DNA from: CATOSK01 sp034423195
GTDB lineage: Bacteria; Chloroflexota; Dehalococcoidia; Lucifugimonadales; UBA3495
Length of the DNA stretch: 64,000 nucleotides
Reading direction: 5' to 3'
Assembly: GCA_034423195.1 (NCBI GenBank)
Contig: DAOUIZ010000023.1
Coordinates: forward strand, 1-64,000
Made by a program: the position numbers and the translations under genes. The number at the start of each line of letters is the position of its first letter. The first letter of the stretch is position 1. Shown in pieces: positions 7,034 through 15,254 of the stretch. The notes under the pieces are model-generated. The model saw only the letters and a list, made by a program, of their open reading frames with translations. It made no database searches and was not told the DNA's origin.

Positions 7034-8560
7034 TCAGACAGCCGGAGCCACCGGGTTGGTGAAGTGGCCTGCCAGGATTTCGACCAAACCCTCCACCGTG
7101 GGCTGCTCCGCTTCCAGGTCCACCCGCAGCCCCTGTTCCCGCGCCGCCGCGGCGGTGACGGGCCCGATGCAGGCGACCAGGGCATCTTCCAAGTATTGCT
7201 TTTCGCCGCCCAGGATGTCCAGCAGGTTGTTCACCGTGGACGAACTTGTGAACGTCACCACGTCGATTCCGGCCGACAACGCGGTCCGGGCCTGCTCCGC
7301 TGCCCCTTCGGGAGTCACCGTCCGGTAGGCCGCCACCCGCTCCACCCGGGCGCCCAGCTCGGACAGGCCCTGGGCCAGCACGTCCCGTCCGATGTTCGAT
7401 CCGGGAAGCAATACAGGAACATCCTTCCAGTCCCGGAATGACAGCTCCTCGACCACCGACTCCGAGACCGACCTGGCCGGAACGAAATCGGGGATGACGC
7501 CCCGTTCCTCCAGCGCCCGCCGCGTCGCCGGGCCGATGGCCCCCACCGTGACGCCGGACAGGGCCCGCGCATCCTTCCCCTTCTTATGGAGGCGTTGGAA
7601 CACCGACTCGACCCCGTTGACGCTGGCGAATATCACCCAGCCCGGCTCCCCCAGCCGCTCAATCGCGTCGTCCAACTCGGCGTAGTCCTCCAGCGGCGCA
7701 ATCTCGATGGAAGGCAGCTCGATTGTATCCGCGCCCAGTTCTTCCAGTTGACTCCGCAGATTGGAAGCCTGTGTCCTGGACCTGGTTATCAGCACCCTCT
7801 TCCCGAACAGCGGCCGGTTGTCGAACCACCTGATACGCTCCCGCAGGCCGACCACCGGCCCCACGATGGCAATAACCGGCGGCCTGATTCCGGCAGCCCT
7901 GCCCTTTTCCACCACGTCGGTCAGGTCCCCGGTGACCGTCTTCTGTCGCCGCCAGGTCCCCCACTGCACCAGGGCCACCGGCGTTCCCGGGTCCATCCCC
8001 TTTTCCTGGAGGGTTGCCATGATGGACGCCAGCGCGGCCCAGCCCATCAGGACGACCAGCGTTCCGCCGGTATTGGCCAGGATGTCCCAGGGGATTGCCG
8101 ACTCCGCCTTGGACGGGTCTTCGCTGCCGCTGACCACGGTGAAGCAGGTGGAAATCCTGCGGTGGGTCACGGGAATCCCCGCGTAGGCCGCGGCGGCCAC
8201 CGCCGAAGTGATCCCCGGAACGACCTCGAAAGGCACCCCGTTCTCCGCCAGGGCCAGTGCCTCCTCGCCCCCTCTCCCGAACACGAAAGGATCGCCCCCC
8301 TTCAAGCGGACTACAACCTTCCCCGCCTGACCCTGCTCCACCAGGAGAGCGTTGATCTCGTCCTGGGTGAGGGCCTGCCGCCCCCGCTCCTTCCCGACGA
8401 ACACCCGCTCGGCGCCCGCCGGAGCCAGGTCCAGCAGCGACGGGTCCATCAGCCGGTCGTAGACCACCACCTGGGCCCGCTGCAAACAGCGCATCCCCTT
8501 GACGGTGATCAACCCCGGGTCTCCCGGCCCGGCCCCCACCAGGTAAACTTTGCCTGTCAT
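7034..8560 (-). CDS. cobA-hemD: Uroporphyrinogen-III C-methyltransferase / uroporphyrinogen-III synthase fusion
   Basis: 508 aa with two domains. Residues 1-245 are a SAM-dependent SUMT: VYLVGAGPGDPGLITVKG, the GGDPFVFGRGGEE loop and VPGITSAVAAAAYAGIPVTHR. Residues about 250-505 are HemD, starting LFGKRVLITRSR and containing FTSSSTVN. HemD closes hydroxymethylbilane to uroporphyrinogen III; CobA methylates that to precorrin-2. Fusing them channels flux toward siroheme rather than uroporphyrinogen decarboxylation, which suits the siroheme-dependent heme route implied by the ahbAB gene. GGAG precedes the ATG. It starts 13 nt after the YgiT-like gene. Confidence 0.96.
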   Translation of the reverse strand: MTGKVYLVGAGPGDPGLITVKGMRCLQRAQVVVYDRLMDPSLLDLAPAGAERVFVGKERGRQALTQDEINALLVEQGQAGKVVVRLKGGDPFVFGRGGEEALALAENGVPFEVVPGITSAVAAAAYAGIPVTHRRISTCFTVVSGSEDPSKAESAIPWDILANTGGTLVVLMGWAALASIMATLQEKGMDPGTPVALVQWGTWRRQKTVTGDLTDVVEKGRAAGIRPPVIAIVGPVVGLRERIRWFDNRPLFGKRVLITRSRTQASNLRSQLEELGADTIELPSIEIAPLEDYAELDDAIERLGEPGWVIFASVNGVESVFQRLHKKGKDARALSGVTVGAIGPATRRALEERGVIPDFVPARSVSESVVEELSFRDWKDVPVLLPGSNIGRDVLAQGLSELGARVERVAAYRTVTPEGAAEQARTALSAGIDVVTFTSSSTVNNLLDILGGEKQYLEDALVACIGPVTAAAAREQGLRVDLEAEQPTVEGLVEILAGHFTNPVAPAV

Positions 8561-8573
8561 GGTCGTGGCTCCA

Positions 8574-9098
8574 TCAGCTTCCGCGGTTGGGCACGACGAT
8601 AATTCGGCTCGCTGTCGGGTTTAGCTTTAGGTCTAGCAACAGGTTTTCTGGCCGTTGCCAACGCTTAAATCTGGAGTCGGGAGTTTCTCGGAGGCTCCAT
8701 GCTGAAGAGCGTTCCGGGTCAGGAAGGGTTGGGGATTCCATTAGCACCACCCTGCTGGAAGAGGTTGGAAGTTTCCGTTGAATAGTTGGACCCAACTCGC
8801 TCGAAGGGTGAGCGAGGGAAGTAAACACATTGGCAGCTTCCCCATTAGCTTCCGGTGGCTGTCTTAGTTTTTCCATGTCGAAGACTTTGACCGATCGGGA
8901 ATCGTTGGCTTCAAACTCGCCGTTCTTGATTTTCTCGAAGGTGTCAACTATATCGCCGGAAAACGCCTTATCTCCGCAGAGATAACACACGGAAGCCGGT
9001 ACGTTTTCGACGATAAAGGGCACTGGCGCGTCGCAGGCACAGAACCGGGTGATTGTTTGTTGGACTGTGTCCACGCCGTGACAATAGTGGCAATTCAC
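8574..9098 (-). CDS. YgiT/MqsA-type zinc-finger protein
   Basis: 174 aa from GTG at 9098, chosen because GGAGG lies 6 nt upstream right after the stop of the preceding gene; an ATG at 9113 is possible. The first 45 residues are the YgiT-type zinc finger: C3-x2-C6, a CAC pair at 20-22, ENVPASVC, and C38-x2-C41-G. MqsA-like proteins with this finger act as antitoxins/DNA-binding repressors. The remaining 120 residues are low-complexity, Ser/Pro-rich and unassigned; the classic C-terminal HTH of MqsA is not seen. It is coupled (11 nt) to the DUF4258-like gene, its expected toxin-like partner. Confidence 0.7.
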   Translation of the reverse strand: MNCHYCHGVDTVQQTITRFCACDAPVPFIVENVPASVCYLCGDKAFSGDIVDTFEKIKNGEFEANDSRSVKVFDMEKLRQPPEANGEAANVFTSLAHPSSELGPTIQRKLPTSSSRVVLMESPTLPDPERSSAWSLRETPDSRFKRWQRPENLLLDLKLNPTASRIIVVPNRGS

Positions 9099-9109
9099 GG
9101 TAGTCCTCC

Positions 9110-9454
9110 TCATATCCGCCTGCGGTAATCGTCGTTCCATTTGTGAGGCTCGGTATCCCCCGGGAAATAAGCAGTAATGACCTTCGACCTCGGAGGATTC
9201 GCGCACAAAACGTGCCCAATTTTGCCTCGATTATCCGTCGCTCCCCAAACGAGACAACAGGGGCCACGATTATCTTGGGGATAATCCTCAATTACCTCGG
9301 CGTCATCCTCACAAAGCAGGAATCGGACATCTTCTCGGGTGGGAGTCGGCCTGTGGAGAGACTGCAATGTATAGTGTTCGCTGAACTCCAAAGAACCGGT
9401 TGTCGCATCAGAACAAAGGTCAGCGACACGAAGTGCATAGAGGTCACCAAGCAT
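9110..9454 (-). CDS. DUF4258/MqsR-like protein (putative toxin partner)
   Basis: 114 aa. Contains the DUF4258 pattern: DDAEVIEDYPQDNRGPCCLV, GKIGHVLCAN and the closing VITAYFPGDTEPHKW. DUF4258 proteins commonly precede YgiT zinc-finger genes in toxin-antitoxin arrangements and are related in layout to the RNase toxin MqsR. The start ATG 9454 overlaps the last codons of the preceding gene, and the stop is followed immediately by the ribosome site of the YgiT gene. It is therefore the middle gene of a tightly coupled three-gene set. Toxicity is inferred only. Confidence 0.6.
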   Translation of the reverse strand: MLGDLYALRVADLCSDATTGSLEFSEHYTLQSLHRPTPTREDVRFLLCEDDAEVIEDYPQDNRGPCCLVWGATDNRGKIGHVLCANPPRSKVITAYFPGDTEPHKWNDDYRRRI

Positions 9455-9749
9455 CGTTCCCTGCGTTAGCCGATTGGTAGAACTCCTCGGGAATGTCAAT
9501 AACCCCGTGGTCGACCTCGAACTGTTTCAAGGCGTGCCGCAATACGATGGCAAAGATCTTGGCATCCTCCTGGCTCATACGAACGATTGCTTTCAACGGA
9601 GATGGTGGTTCCGCTCCGGGGTCTTGTAGCAGCGACTCTTCAGCATTAAACGGCGATACGGCCCGAAATCCGAAGAAAATACCTGCATTGCCAGTGGCTA
9701 TTTGCACCACATCTGCATAAATCTCTGGTACACCGTCAATCGCGGGCAT
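9444..9749 (-). CDS. Small DUF3467-like protein
   Basis: 101 aa. Begins with a beta-rich segment (EIYADVVQIATGNAGIFFGF) and then carries LKAIVRMSQEDAKIFAIVLR followed by a helix ending in FEVDHGVIDIP. This matches the DUF3467 layout (mSpehAK...ye..fG.i.lP) reasonably well. DUF3467 proteins are uncharacterised. GGAG precedes the ATG. It overlaps the start of the DUF4258-like gene by 11 nt and lies 113 nt after hemC. Confidence 0.45.
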   Translation of the reverse strand: MPAIDGVPEIYADVVQIATGNAGIFFGFRAVSPFNAEESLLQDPGAEPPSPLKAIVRMSQEDAKIFAIVLRHALKQFEVDHGVIDIPEEFYQSANAGNDAW

Positions 9750-9862
9750 TCTCTGGCTCCATTTTCCAATTCCAAAGAGAATCCACTCAGATGTTTAGGG
9801 TTGGCATTGTAGTGTCGTAACCACGCAACATCCAAAGTTCCCCGGTAGGCGAGTGGTCGCTT

Positions 9863-10795
9863 CTATTGTACCAACCCATCCGCCCCCTGCCCCGCCAGAT
9901 CCCGGAACGCCTCCGCCGCCAGACCCCTCGGATCGTTGGCCGGGCCTGCAATCGTGCAGCGAAACGCCTTGTCCCCCGATGGGGACGCCATGAACGCCGT
10001 CAGTTCCAGCCTGTCTCCTTCGCAGGTCGCGTAGGCGGCTACCGGGGTCTGGCAGCCCCCTCCCAGGACTTCCAGGAAAGCCCGTTCCGCCGTGACCGCC
10101 GACCTGGTGCCGGAGTGTTCGGCCGGGGACAACAGCTCCAGCATCCGCCCGTCGCCGTCCCGGGTCTCCACCGCCAGCGCCCCCTGCCCCGGCGGCGGCA
10201 CGAACTCCCGGGGGTCCAGGAACTCGGTGATCCGCTGGGAAAGGCCCAGCCGGGACAGGCCGGCTGCCGCCAGGATAGCCCCGTCGCACTCCCCGCCCTC
10301 CGACTTGCGCAGCCGCGTCTCCACGTTTCCCCGCAGCGGGACCACCACCAGGCCGGGATGCAGCCGCCGTAGCTGGGCCTGCCTTCGTGGACTGCTCGTG
10401 CCGATGCGCGAGTTGGCCGGAATCTCGCTGAGCGGCACCCCCCAGCGGTTGACCTGCACGTCCCGTGGGTCCTCCCTTTCCAGGACCGCCCCGATGGTCA
10501 GGCCCTCCGGCAGTTGGGTGGGCATGTCCTTCAGGCTGTGGACCGCCAGATCGATCTCACCGGACAGCAACTGCTGTTCAATCTCCTTGACGAACACCCC
10601 CAGTCCCATTCCCGCCAGGGGCGCGGTTGCGTTGGCGTCGCCCTGCGTCCGCACCACCACCGGCTCAAAGGATAGATTGGGGTGGGCCTCCCGCAGCAGG
10701 TCGACCACCAGTTCCGTCTGGCGCAGGGCCAGCGCGCTCCCCCGGGTGCCGACCCGGACCGGACTACTGGGGGCCACGCCTTCGCGACCCTCCAT
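9863..10795 (-). CDS. hemC: Hydroxymethylbilane synthase (porphobilinogen deaminase)
   Basis: 310 aa. Polymerises four porphobilinogens to hydroxymethylbilane. The dipyrromethane cofactor attaches to C248 in LGGGCQTPVAAY; catalytic D90 is in HSLKDMP; VGTRGSALALRQ and GTSSPRRQAQL are also present. The ATG at 10795 has no clear ribosome site; GTG at 10777 has GGAGG 11 nt upstream and would remove six residues. Either start lies inside the end of hemA, so the two are translationally coupled. Confidence 0.96.
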   Translation of the reverse strand: MEGREGVAPSSPVRVGTRGSALALRQTELVVDLLREAHPNLSFEPVVVRTQGDANATAPLAGMGLGVFVKEIEQQLLSGEIDLAVHSLKDMPTQLPEGLTIGAVLEREDPRDVQVNRWGVPLSEIPANSRIGTSSPRRQAQLRRLHPGLVVVPLRGNVETRLRKSEGGECDGAILAAAGLSRLGLSQRITEFLDPREFVPPPGQGALAVETRDGDGRMLELLSPAEHSGTRSAVTAERAFLEVLGGGCQTPVAAYATCEGDRLELTAFMASPSGDKAFRCTIAGPANDPRGLAAEAFRDLAGQGADGLVQ

Positions 10796-12059
10796 CGAAG
10801 TCCAGGACCTGACGGGCCAGCTTCTGGGAGGCGGCCTCCCGGTTTTCTTTCAGGAACCGGGTGGGCTGGTGCAGCAGCTTCTTCACCAGCGCCTGCGTCA
10901 TGGCATCCAGGTGAGCCGCCAACTCCTCCGGGTCCCCTTCCCACCGGCCGCTGGCCCTGGACAGGGTCTTGGCCACCTCCTGCCGCCGGATGGTTTCGGC
11001 CTGGGTACGTATGGAGGCGATCAACGGGACCACGTCCAGCGAGTCCCACCACTCCCGGAACTGCCGCGTCCGTTCCTCGACGATTTCCTCCGACCTCTGC
11101 AAGGCGTCCTGGATGCTCTCCCGGGAAGTTTCCGCCAGCATTTGCAGGGAATCGATGTCGTAGACTTCCACGCCCTCCAGCCCGGCGGCGGACGGATCGA
11201 TGTCCCGGGGGACGGCGATGTCCACCAGCAGCAGCGGCCGGCCGTTCCGCCCCCGCATCGCGGTAGAGACCATGTTCCGGTCCACCACGAACCCCGGCGA
11301 CCCGGTGGAGCTGATGACCACGTCGGCTTCCGCCATGTTCAGGGCCAGGTCCTCGAAGGGAGCGGCCACTCCCCCCAGCTCCTTCGCCAGTTCCTCGGCC
11401 CGCCACTGGGTACGGTTGGACACCGCGATCCGTCGCGCCCCGGCATCGGCCAGGGCCTGCGCCACCAGCCGCCCGGCGTCGCCCGCCCCCACCACCAGCA
11501 CCCGCCGGTCGGACAGGCCCCCCAGGATTCCCCGGGCCAGTTGGACCGCCGCCTGGCTCACCGAGCGGGAATGGCTCCCGATGTTCGTCTCCCGGTGTAC
11601 CTGCCTCGCCGTCCGCAGCGCCTGGTGGAACAGTCCCGAAAGCGGCCCCCGGACGCTGCCCGTATCGCTGGCCACGCTGAAAGCCGTCCTCACCTGGCCC
11701 AGGATCTGCCGCTCGCCCACGACCATCGAGTCCAGGCCGCTCGTCACCCGGAACAGGTGCCGGGCGCACTCATCCTCGTGGTGCTGGTACAGGTGTTCCC
11801 TCAGTTCATGGCCCGGGATGCCCGACATGGCGCTGAGGAAATTTCCCACGTAGGCCGGCAGGCCCATCCCCTCCGCCGACCGCTCATCGGCATAGGTATA
11901 GACCTCCATCCGGTTGCAGGTCGACAGGATCACTCCCTGGGGCGCGTAGTCCCCCAGGAGATCCAGCGCCTGGGAGAGTTGTTCCCGTTCGATTGTGAGC
12001 TTCTCCCGCACGTCCAGGGACGCGGTGCGGTGGTTCAGCCCCAGGACCAGCAGGCTCAA
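10764..12059 (-). CDS. hemA: Glutamyl-tRNA reductase
   Basis: 431 aa from TTG at 12059, the usual family length. Reduces glutamyl-tRNA to glutamate-1-semialdehyde with NADPH, the committed C5 step. The N-terminal LLVLGLNHRTAS, nucleophile C48 in STCNRMEVY, VVGERQILGQVR and the Rossmann VLVVGAGDAGRLVAQ are present. The TTG overlaps the precorrin-2 dehydrogenase stop (TTGA) and has GGAGAC upstream, which decides this start over longer in-frame options. A pathway control point, so its coupling to a siroheme gene is notable. Confidence 0.96.
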   Translation of the reverse strand: MSLLVLGLNHRTASLDVREKLTIEREQLSQALDLLGDYAPQGVILSTCNRMEVYTYADERSAEGMGLPAYVGNFLSAMSGIPGHELREHLYQHHEDECARHLFRVTSGLDSMVVGERQILGQVRTAFSVASDTGSVRGPLSGLFHQALRTARQVHRETNIGSHSRSVSQAAVQLARGILGGLSDRRVLVVGAGDAGRLVAQALADAGARRIAVSNRTQWRAEELAKELGGVAAPFEDLALNMAEADVVISSTGSPGFVVDRNMVSTAMRGRNGRPLLLVDIAVPRDIDPSAAGLEGVEVYDIDSLQMLAETSRESIQDALQRSEEIVEERTRQFREWWDSLDVVPLIASIRTQAETIRRQEVAKTLSRASGRWEGDPEELAAHLDAMTQALVKKLLHQPTRFLKENREAASQKLARQVLDFDGGSRRRGPQ

Positions 12060-12775
12060 CTCACCGTCTCCTTGACCCGCCCGCGGGGACGCACCGAACA
12101 TCCTCCCCCGCTGCATTGGGACAGGTTGGGGCAGAGGTCCGCCTGGCCGTCGTCCATCAGCCGCGACAGCAGTTGTTCCAGCGCCTCCTGCGCCCGTCCG
12201 CCCTGGACCATCTCCAGCAGTTCCTCGGTGATGCAGCACTGCCAGCGTTCCGGGTCGATGACAACGCGTTTCTCCTTGATTTCCTTCCGCGCCTCCGCCA
12301 GCACCGGCGCCAGGTCTGCCCAGCGCAGGTTGGCGTCGTCCGCCAGGGTCTCCCTCATCTTCCGGGCCAGGGCTGGGCTGGCGCCTCCCGTGGAAATCGC
12401 CAGCGTCACCGGGTCCCGCTTCACTATGGACGGAGCGATGAACGTGCAGAGGTCTGGATCGTCCACCACGTTCAGCAGCACTCCCAGGCGCTCCGCTTCC
12501 TCGTAGATTTCCCGGTTGACGTACCAGACGTTGGTCGCCGCCACCGCGATGAACGACCCTTCCAGGTCGCCCGGTTCATACTTGCGGGCTATCCACTCCA
12601 CGTCGCCCCTCTGGACGGCCCGCTGGATGCCCGGCGTCGCGTCGGGACTGATTACGGTTATGCTGGCGCCGGCGTCGCGCAGGGCCGCGATTTTCCCCTG
12701 GGCAACGCGCCCTCCGCCGAAAATCACGCAACGCTTGCCGGCCAGGTTCAGGTAAACGGGATAGTACTCGGGCAT
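12056..12775 (-). CDS. Precorrin-2 dehydrogenase / sirohydrochlorin ferrochelatase (CysG N-terminal type)
   Basis: 239 aa. Oxidises precorrin-2 to sirohydrochlorin with NAD+ and, in bifunctional members, inserts iron to give siroheme. The N-terminal VYLNLAGKRCVIFGGGRVAQGK and LNVVDDPDLCTFIAPSIVKR are diagnostic; ISTGGASPALARKMRE is the dimerisation/ferrochelatase segment. A C-terminal extension carries five cysteines (C180, C181, C215, C221, C226) that the core family lacks. It works between CobA and AhbAB. The stop overlaps the hemA start. Confidence 0.93.
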   Translation of the reverse strand: MPEYYPVYLNLAGKRCVIFGGGRVAQGKIAALRDAGASITVISPDATPGIQRAVQRGDVEWIARKYEPGDLEGSFIAVAATNVWYVNREIYEEAERLGVLLNVVDDPDLCTFIAPSIVKRDPVTLAISTGGASPALARKMRETLADDANLRWADLAPVLAEARKEIKEKRVVIDPERWQCCITEELLEMVQGGRAQEALEQLLSRLMDDGQADLCPNLSQCSGGGCSVRPRGRVKETVS

Positions 12776-12870
12776 GGTGTCCTTTGGCTGGTTACTCCTT
12801 TTGGAATCTTGGTGGGATCTTGGTTTGGAGTCCTGTTCTGGAATCCTCTTCGCCGTGTTCCCCGGGCCGG

Positions 12871-13023
12871 TCAGCGCGGGACTTCTCCCCGCATCCGCAG
12901 GGCGCGCAGGCGGTTCCGCGCGGCGGTGGCCGTCTTGCGCCCGACCCGGCCGCGGTTGGCCCGCTTCCAGGTGCGGACCTTCTGCTTCCGTTCCACGCCG
13001 CTGTATGCCCGTTGACCCTTCAT
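12871..13023 (-). CDS. 50-aa highly basic small protein, unknown
   Basis: A 51-codon frame starting ATG at 13023 and stopping TGA at 12871, between ahbAB (51 nt) and precorrin-2 dehydrogenase (95 nt). The product has about 18 Arg/Lys in 50 residues (MKGQRAYSGVERKQ..., ending RALRMRGEVPR) with W19 as the single tryptophan; its predicted charge suggests RNA or DNA contact. Third codon positions are strongly GC, as in neighbouring genes. No clear Shine-Dalgarno is visible. I do not recognise a family. Confidence 0.5.
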   Translation of the reverse strand: MKGQRAYSGVERKQKVRTWKRANRGRVGRKTATAARNRLRALRMRGEVPR

Positions 13024-13074
13024 TATCGGATAGTCCTGGCTGGATAGTCCCGGCCCCGAATCGCGGATGGCTGC

Positions 13075-14142
13075 CTAGTCGTCGACGGCGGCCAGCTCCG
13101 CCTGCTCGTTTTCCCAGAACTCCTCGTAGTCCTCGACGAAATACTTGACCCGGGTCTTCTTGTACTCCCGGGTGCTGTACAGCATCAGGTTGTCCGTCAC
13201 CCCGGTCGCCCGGCTAATCTCGCCGCCAATCTCCTCGCAGCCTTCGGGGGTCGTGGCGTGGACCATGGTGAAATGGGTGTAGGGCCAGTCCGGGAACGTC
13301 GGACGCTGGTAGCAGTGGGTCACCGCCGAATGTTCGGCCATGATCATCCCCACTTCCTCGTACCGTTCCTCCGGCACCTTCCAGACAATCATCGCGTTGG
13401 CCCGGAAACCCGACCGGCGGTGGTGCAGCACCGCGCTGAACCGCCGCATAATCTTCCTTTCCTGGAACTCCTCGGCCAGGGCGAACAGCTCGGCGTTGGT
13501 CATGCCCAGCCGCTCCGACATGGCGTCGAAGGGACGGCTCACCAGCTCCAGGTCCTCCTGGAGCTCCCGAATGGCCGCTTTTTCCTCTTCGGCCACCGGC
13601 ACCGCCTGGTTCCAGTCCGGGGCCGGCGTCCGCTGGGCCTGCTCCCCCGGGGCGGCGTCGGGATTGTAGTTGTGGGCCGAGCTCTTCCGGTTAACCATGT
13701 CGAAGTTGACGCCGATTTTGAAGAACCGGATCGTCGGCATGATCCGGTAGTTCTGCGCTCCGGTCTGCTCCGCCATCCACACTATCGTCGCTTCCAGGTC
13801 CCCGTCGGGAGGCACGGCGATGGTGAACCACAGGTTGTAGTAGGACCCTTCCCGGGCGTAGTTGTGGCTCACGCCGGGGTGGCGGTTGATGAATACCGCC
13901 CCGTCGTGCAGCTTCTCCGGCTCGTAGGCGAAGGCCACCAGCGTCGTCTTGTAGCCCAGCCGCCGCGTGTCGAAGATGGCGCTGATCTGGCGCACCACGT
14001 TCTGCCGCTTCAGCTCCGCCAGCCGGGATATGACCTCGTCACCGCCAATTCCCAGTTCCTCGCCGATTGCCCGGTAGGGCTCATCGGCCAGGGGGAACCG
14101 GCTCTGGATGATATTCAGTAGATTGCGGTCAACCAGGTCCAT
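13075..14142 (-). CDS. ahbAB: Siroheme decarboxylase, AhbA-AhbB fusion (Lrp/AsnC fold)
   Basis: 355 aa, two tandem Lrp/AsnC-like units (about 1-160 and 185-345) joined by a proline-rich linker. The AhbA half shows VRQISAIFDTRRLGYKTTLV and REGSYYNLWFTIAVP; the AhbB half shows RRFSAVLHHRRSGFRANAMI and YQRPTFPDWPYTHFTMVHA. These RxFSAxxxxRRxGf...m.vW signatures mark siroheme/heme d1 decarboxylases rather than transcription factors. They remove two acetate carboxyls from siroheme to give 12,18-didecarboxysiroheme. It heads the tetrapyrrole cluster and has GGAG before the ATG. AhbC and AhbD are not in the window. Confidence 0.9.
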   Translation of the reverse strand: MDLVDRNLLNIIQSRFPLADEPYRAIGEELGIGGDEVISRLAELKRQNVVRQISAIFDTRRLGYKTTLVAFAYEPEKLHDGAVFINRHPGVSHNYAREGSYYNLWFTIAVPPDGDLEATIVWMAEQTGAQNYRIMPTIRFFKIGVNFDMVNRKSSAHNYNPDAAPGEQAQRTPAPDWNQAVPVAEEEKAAIRELQEDLELVSRPFDAMSERLGMTNAELFALAEEFQERKIMRRFSAVLHHRRSGFRANAMIVWKVPEERYEEVGMIMAEHSAVTHCYQRPTFPDWPYTHFTMVHATTPEGCEEIGGEISRATGVTDNLMLYSTREYKKTRVKYFVEDYEEFWENEQAELAAVDD

Positions 14143-14222
14143 CTCAATCCGTCTCCGTTGGCTTTAAGGGTCGCCGCCTCCGCAGCCTGTTCACAAGGTA
14201 ATGCCAAGAAAATGCAGGGAAA

Positions 14223-14882
14223 TTAGTCAAGGGGCTGCTCGGCTGCGCCGCCCCGAGCGGGAACGGCATCCCCGCCGTTCCGGTGCAGCCGTTTCTCGTA
14301 GGATTCCACGATTCCCACCAGCACCCGGTCCGACGTTTCCAGCATCTGGGACAAAGACGCGCCGTTGCCCGAATCCAGCACCATGGTGCGGAAAAACACG
14401 AACGCCTCCACCGTATCCTTCAGCGGGGTATGCCGGTCGGCCATTTCGGCGCCGTACTCGTGCCCCAGCATCAGGGCTTCTTCCAGGGTTTCCTGTCTCC
14501 GCCGCCGGGGCTGGGACTCCTGCAGCAGCAGCGAGAGCAAACGGCGCCCGAACAGCCGCATCCGGTCGCGCCCCTCTTCCTCCACGCTCTGGAACCACGA
14601 TTGCCGGGCCACATCCTCGTGACCAAGGCGCCGGCGGATCCTCCGCAGGGTGGAGCCCTCCAGCCGCTCCCTCGACTCAGCCTCCGCCGGAACGGCCGCC
14701 GGCTGGGTCAGGCTGAGCACGTCCTCCCTGGAAAAACGGCGGTGCCCTCCGGGCGTCCGGTAGACCCGCAGATGCCCCAGGTCGGCCCAATGCCGCAGCG
14801 TGGCCTCCTTCACCTGGAGGAGACGGCACGCCTCTCCCAGGGAAAGCCACTGGCCCTGGTCGGTGGGTTGGAGGTCAACCAT
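14223..14882 (-). CDS. MerR/excisionase-like HTH regulator
   Basis: 219 aa. Residues about 10-58 are a winged HTH of the MerR/excisionase type: WLSLGEACRLLQVKEATLRHW and LRVYRTPGGHRRFSREDV. Residues 100-205 form a helical sensor-like region (EEALMLGHEYGAEMADRH, then a conserved-looking VFFRTMVLDSG helix) similar to RsbRD-type N-terminal domains. It has its own promoter at 14958-14986 and precedes the tetrapyrrole cluster on the same strand by 80 nt, so it may regulate that cluster; this is inference from position. Confidence 0.8.
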   Translation of the reverse strand: MVDLQPTDQGQWLSLGEACRLLQVKEATLRHWADLGHLRVYRTPGGHRRFSREDVLSLTQPAAVPAEAESRERLEGSTLRRIRRRLGHEDVARQSWFQSVEEEGRDRMRLFGRRLLSLLLQESQPRRRRQETLEEALMLGHEYGAEMADRHTPLKDTVEAFVFFRTMVLDSGNGASLSQMLETSDRVLVGIVESYEKRLHRNGGDAVPARGGAAEQPLD

Positions 14883-14957
14883 CCGGCTTCACGCTGGAAA
14901 AATCTGTCAAAACCTATAAAAACCTGAGTAAATCGGGCCATTTTTCAGGCCCACAAG

Positions 14958-14986
14958 AGATTAGCACAAGCGGGTTGCAGCGTCAA
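14958..14986 (-). promoter_or_regulatory. Promoter of the MerR-like regulator gene
   Basis: On the minus strand TTGACG (14986-14981), 17-bp spacer and TAATCT (14963-14958). The start would fall near 14951, giving a leader of about 68 nt that contains AAAACCT direct repeats, possible autoregulatory sites. Confidence 0.65.
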
Positions 14987-15027
14987 TAAAATTCAGGGCC
15001 CGTTCCGTGGCTGTCCCATGTGGAAGT

Positions 15028-15065
15028 CACCACCATGTTGGTGAAACAGCACCAACACGGTGGTG
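15028..15065. repeat. 16-bp inverted repeat (hairpin or operator)
   Basis: CACCACCATGTTGGTG (15028-15043) and CACCAACACGGTGGTG (15050-15065) are inverted copies with one mismatch across a 6-nt AAACAG loop. No T-run follows on either strand, so an operator or RNA hairpin is more likely than a terminator. Confidence 0.8.
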
Positions 15066-15254
15066 CCGCATCCTGCTGCATATAACCTCCCTCGGCAACC
15101 TCTGGCGGTTGAAGGGATTCAAGCTCCAGGGATTCAAATGCCGTCGCCCGGTCCTGCCGACACTTGCCTCTTCCCAAGTCCGGCATCCCCCGGCTACCAT
15201 AGTATCGAGCGAAACACCGGTTGATCTGTCCCGTCCGGCGGAATGGTGCATAAT

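Noticed and set aside
10092..12506. 804-codon plus-strand open frame antisense to hemA, hemC and precorrin-2 dehydrogenase
   Set aside because: Amino-acid content is a Ser/Arg/Pro-rich GC shadow, it has no family motif, and the minus strand carries well-recognised enzymes in the same place.
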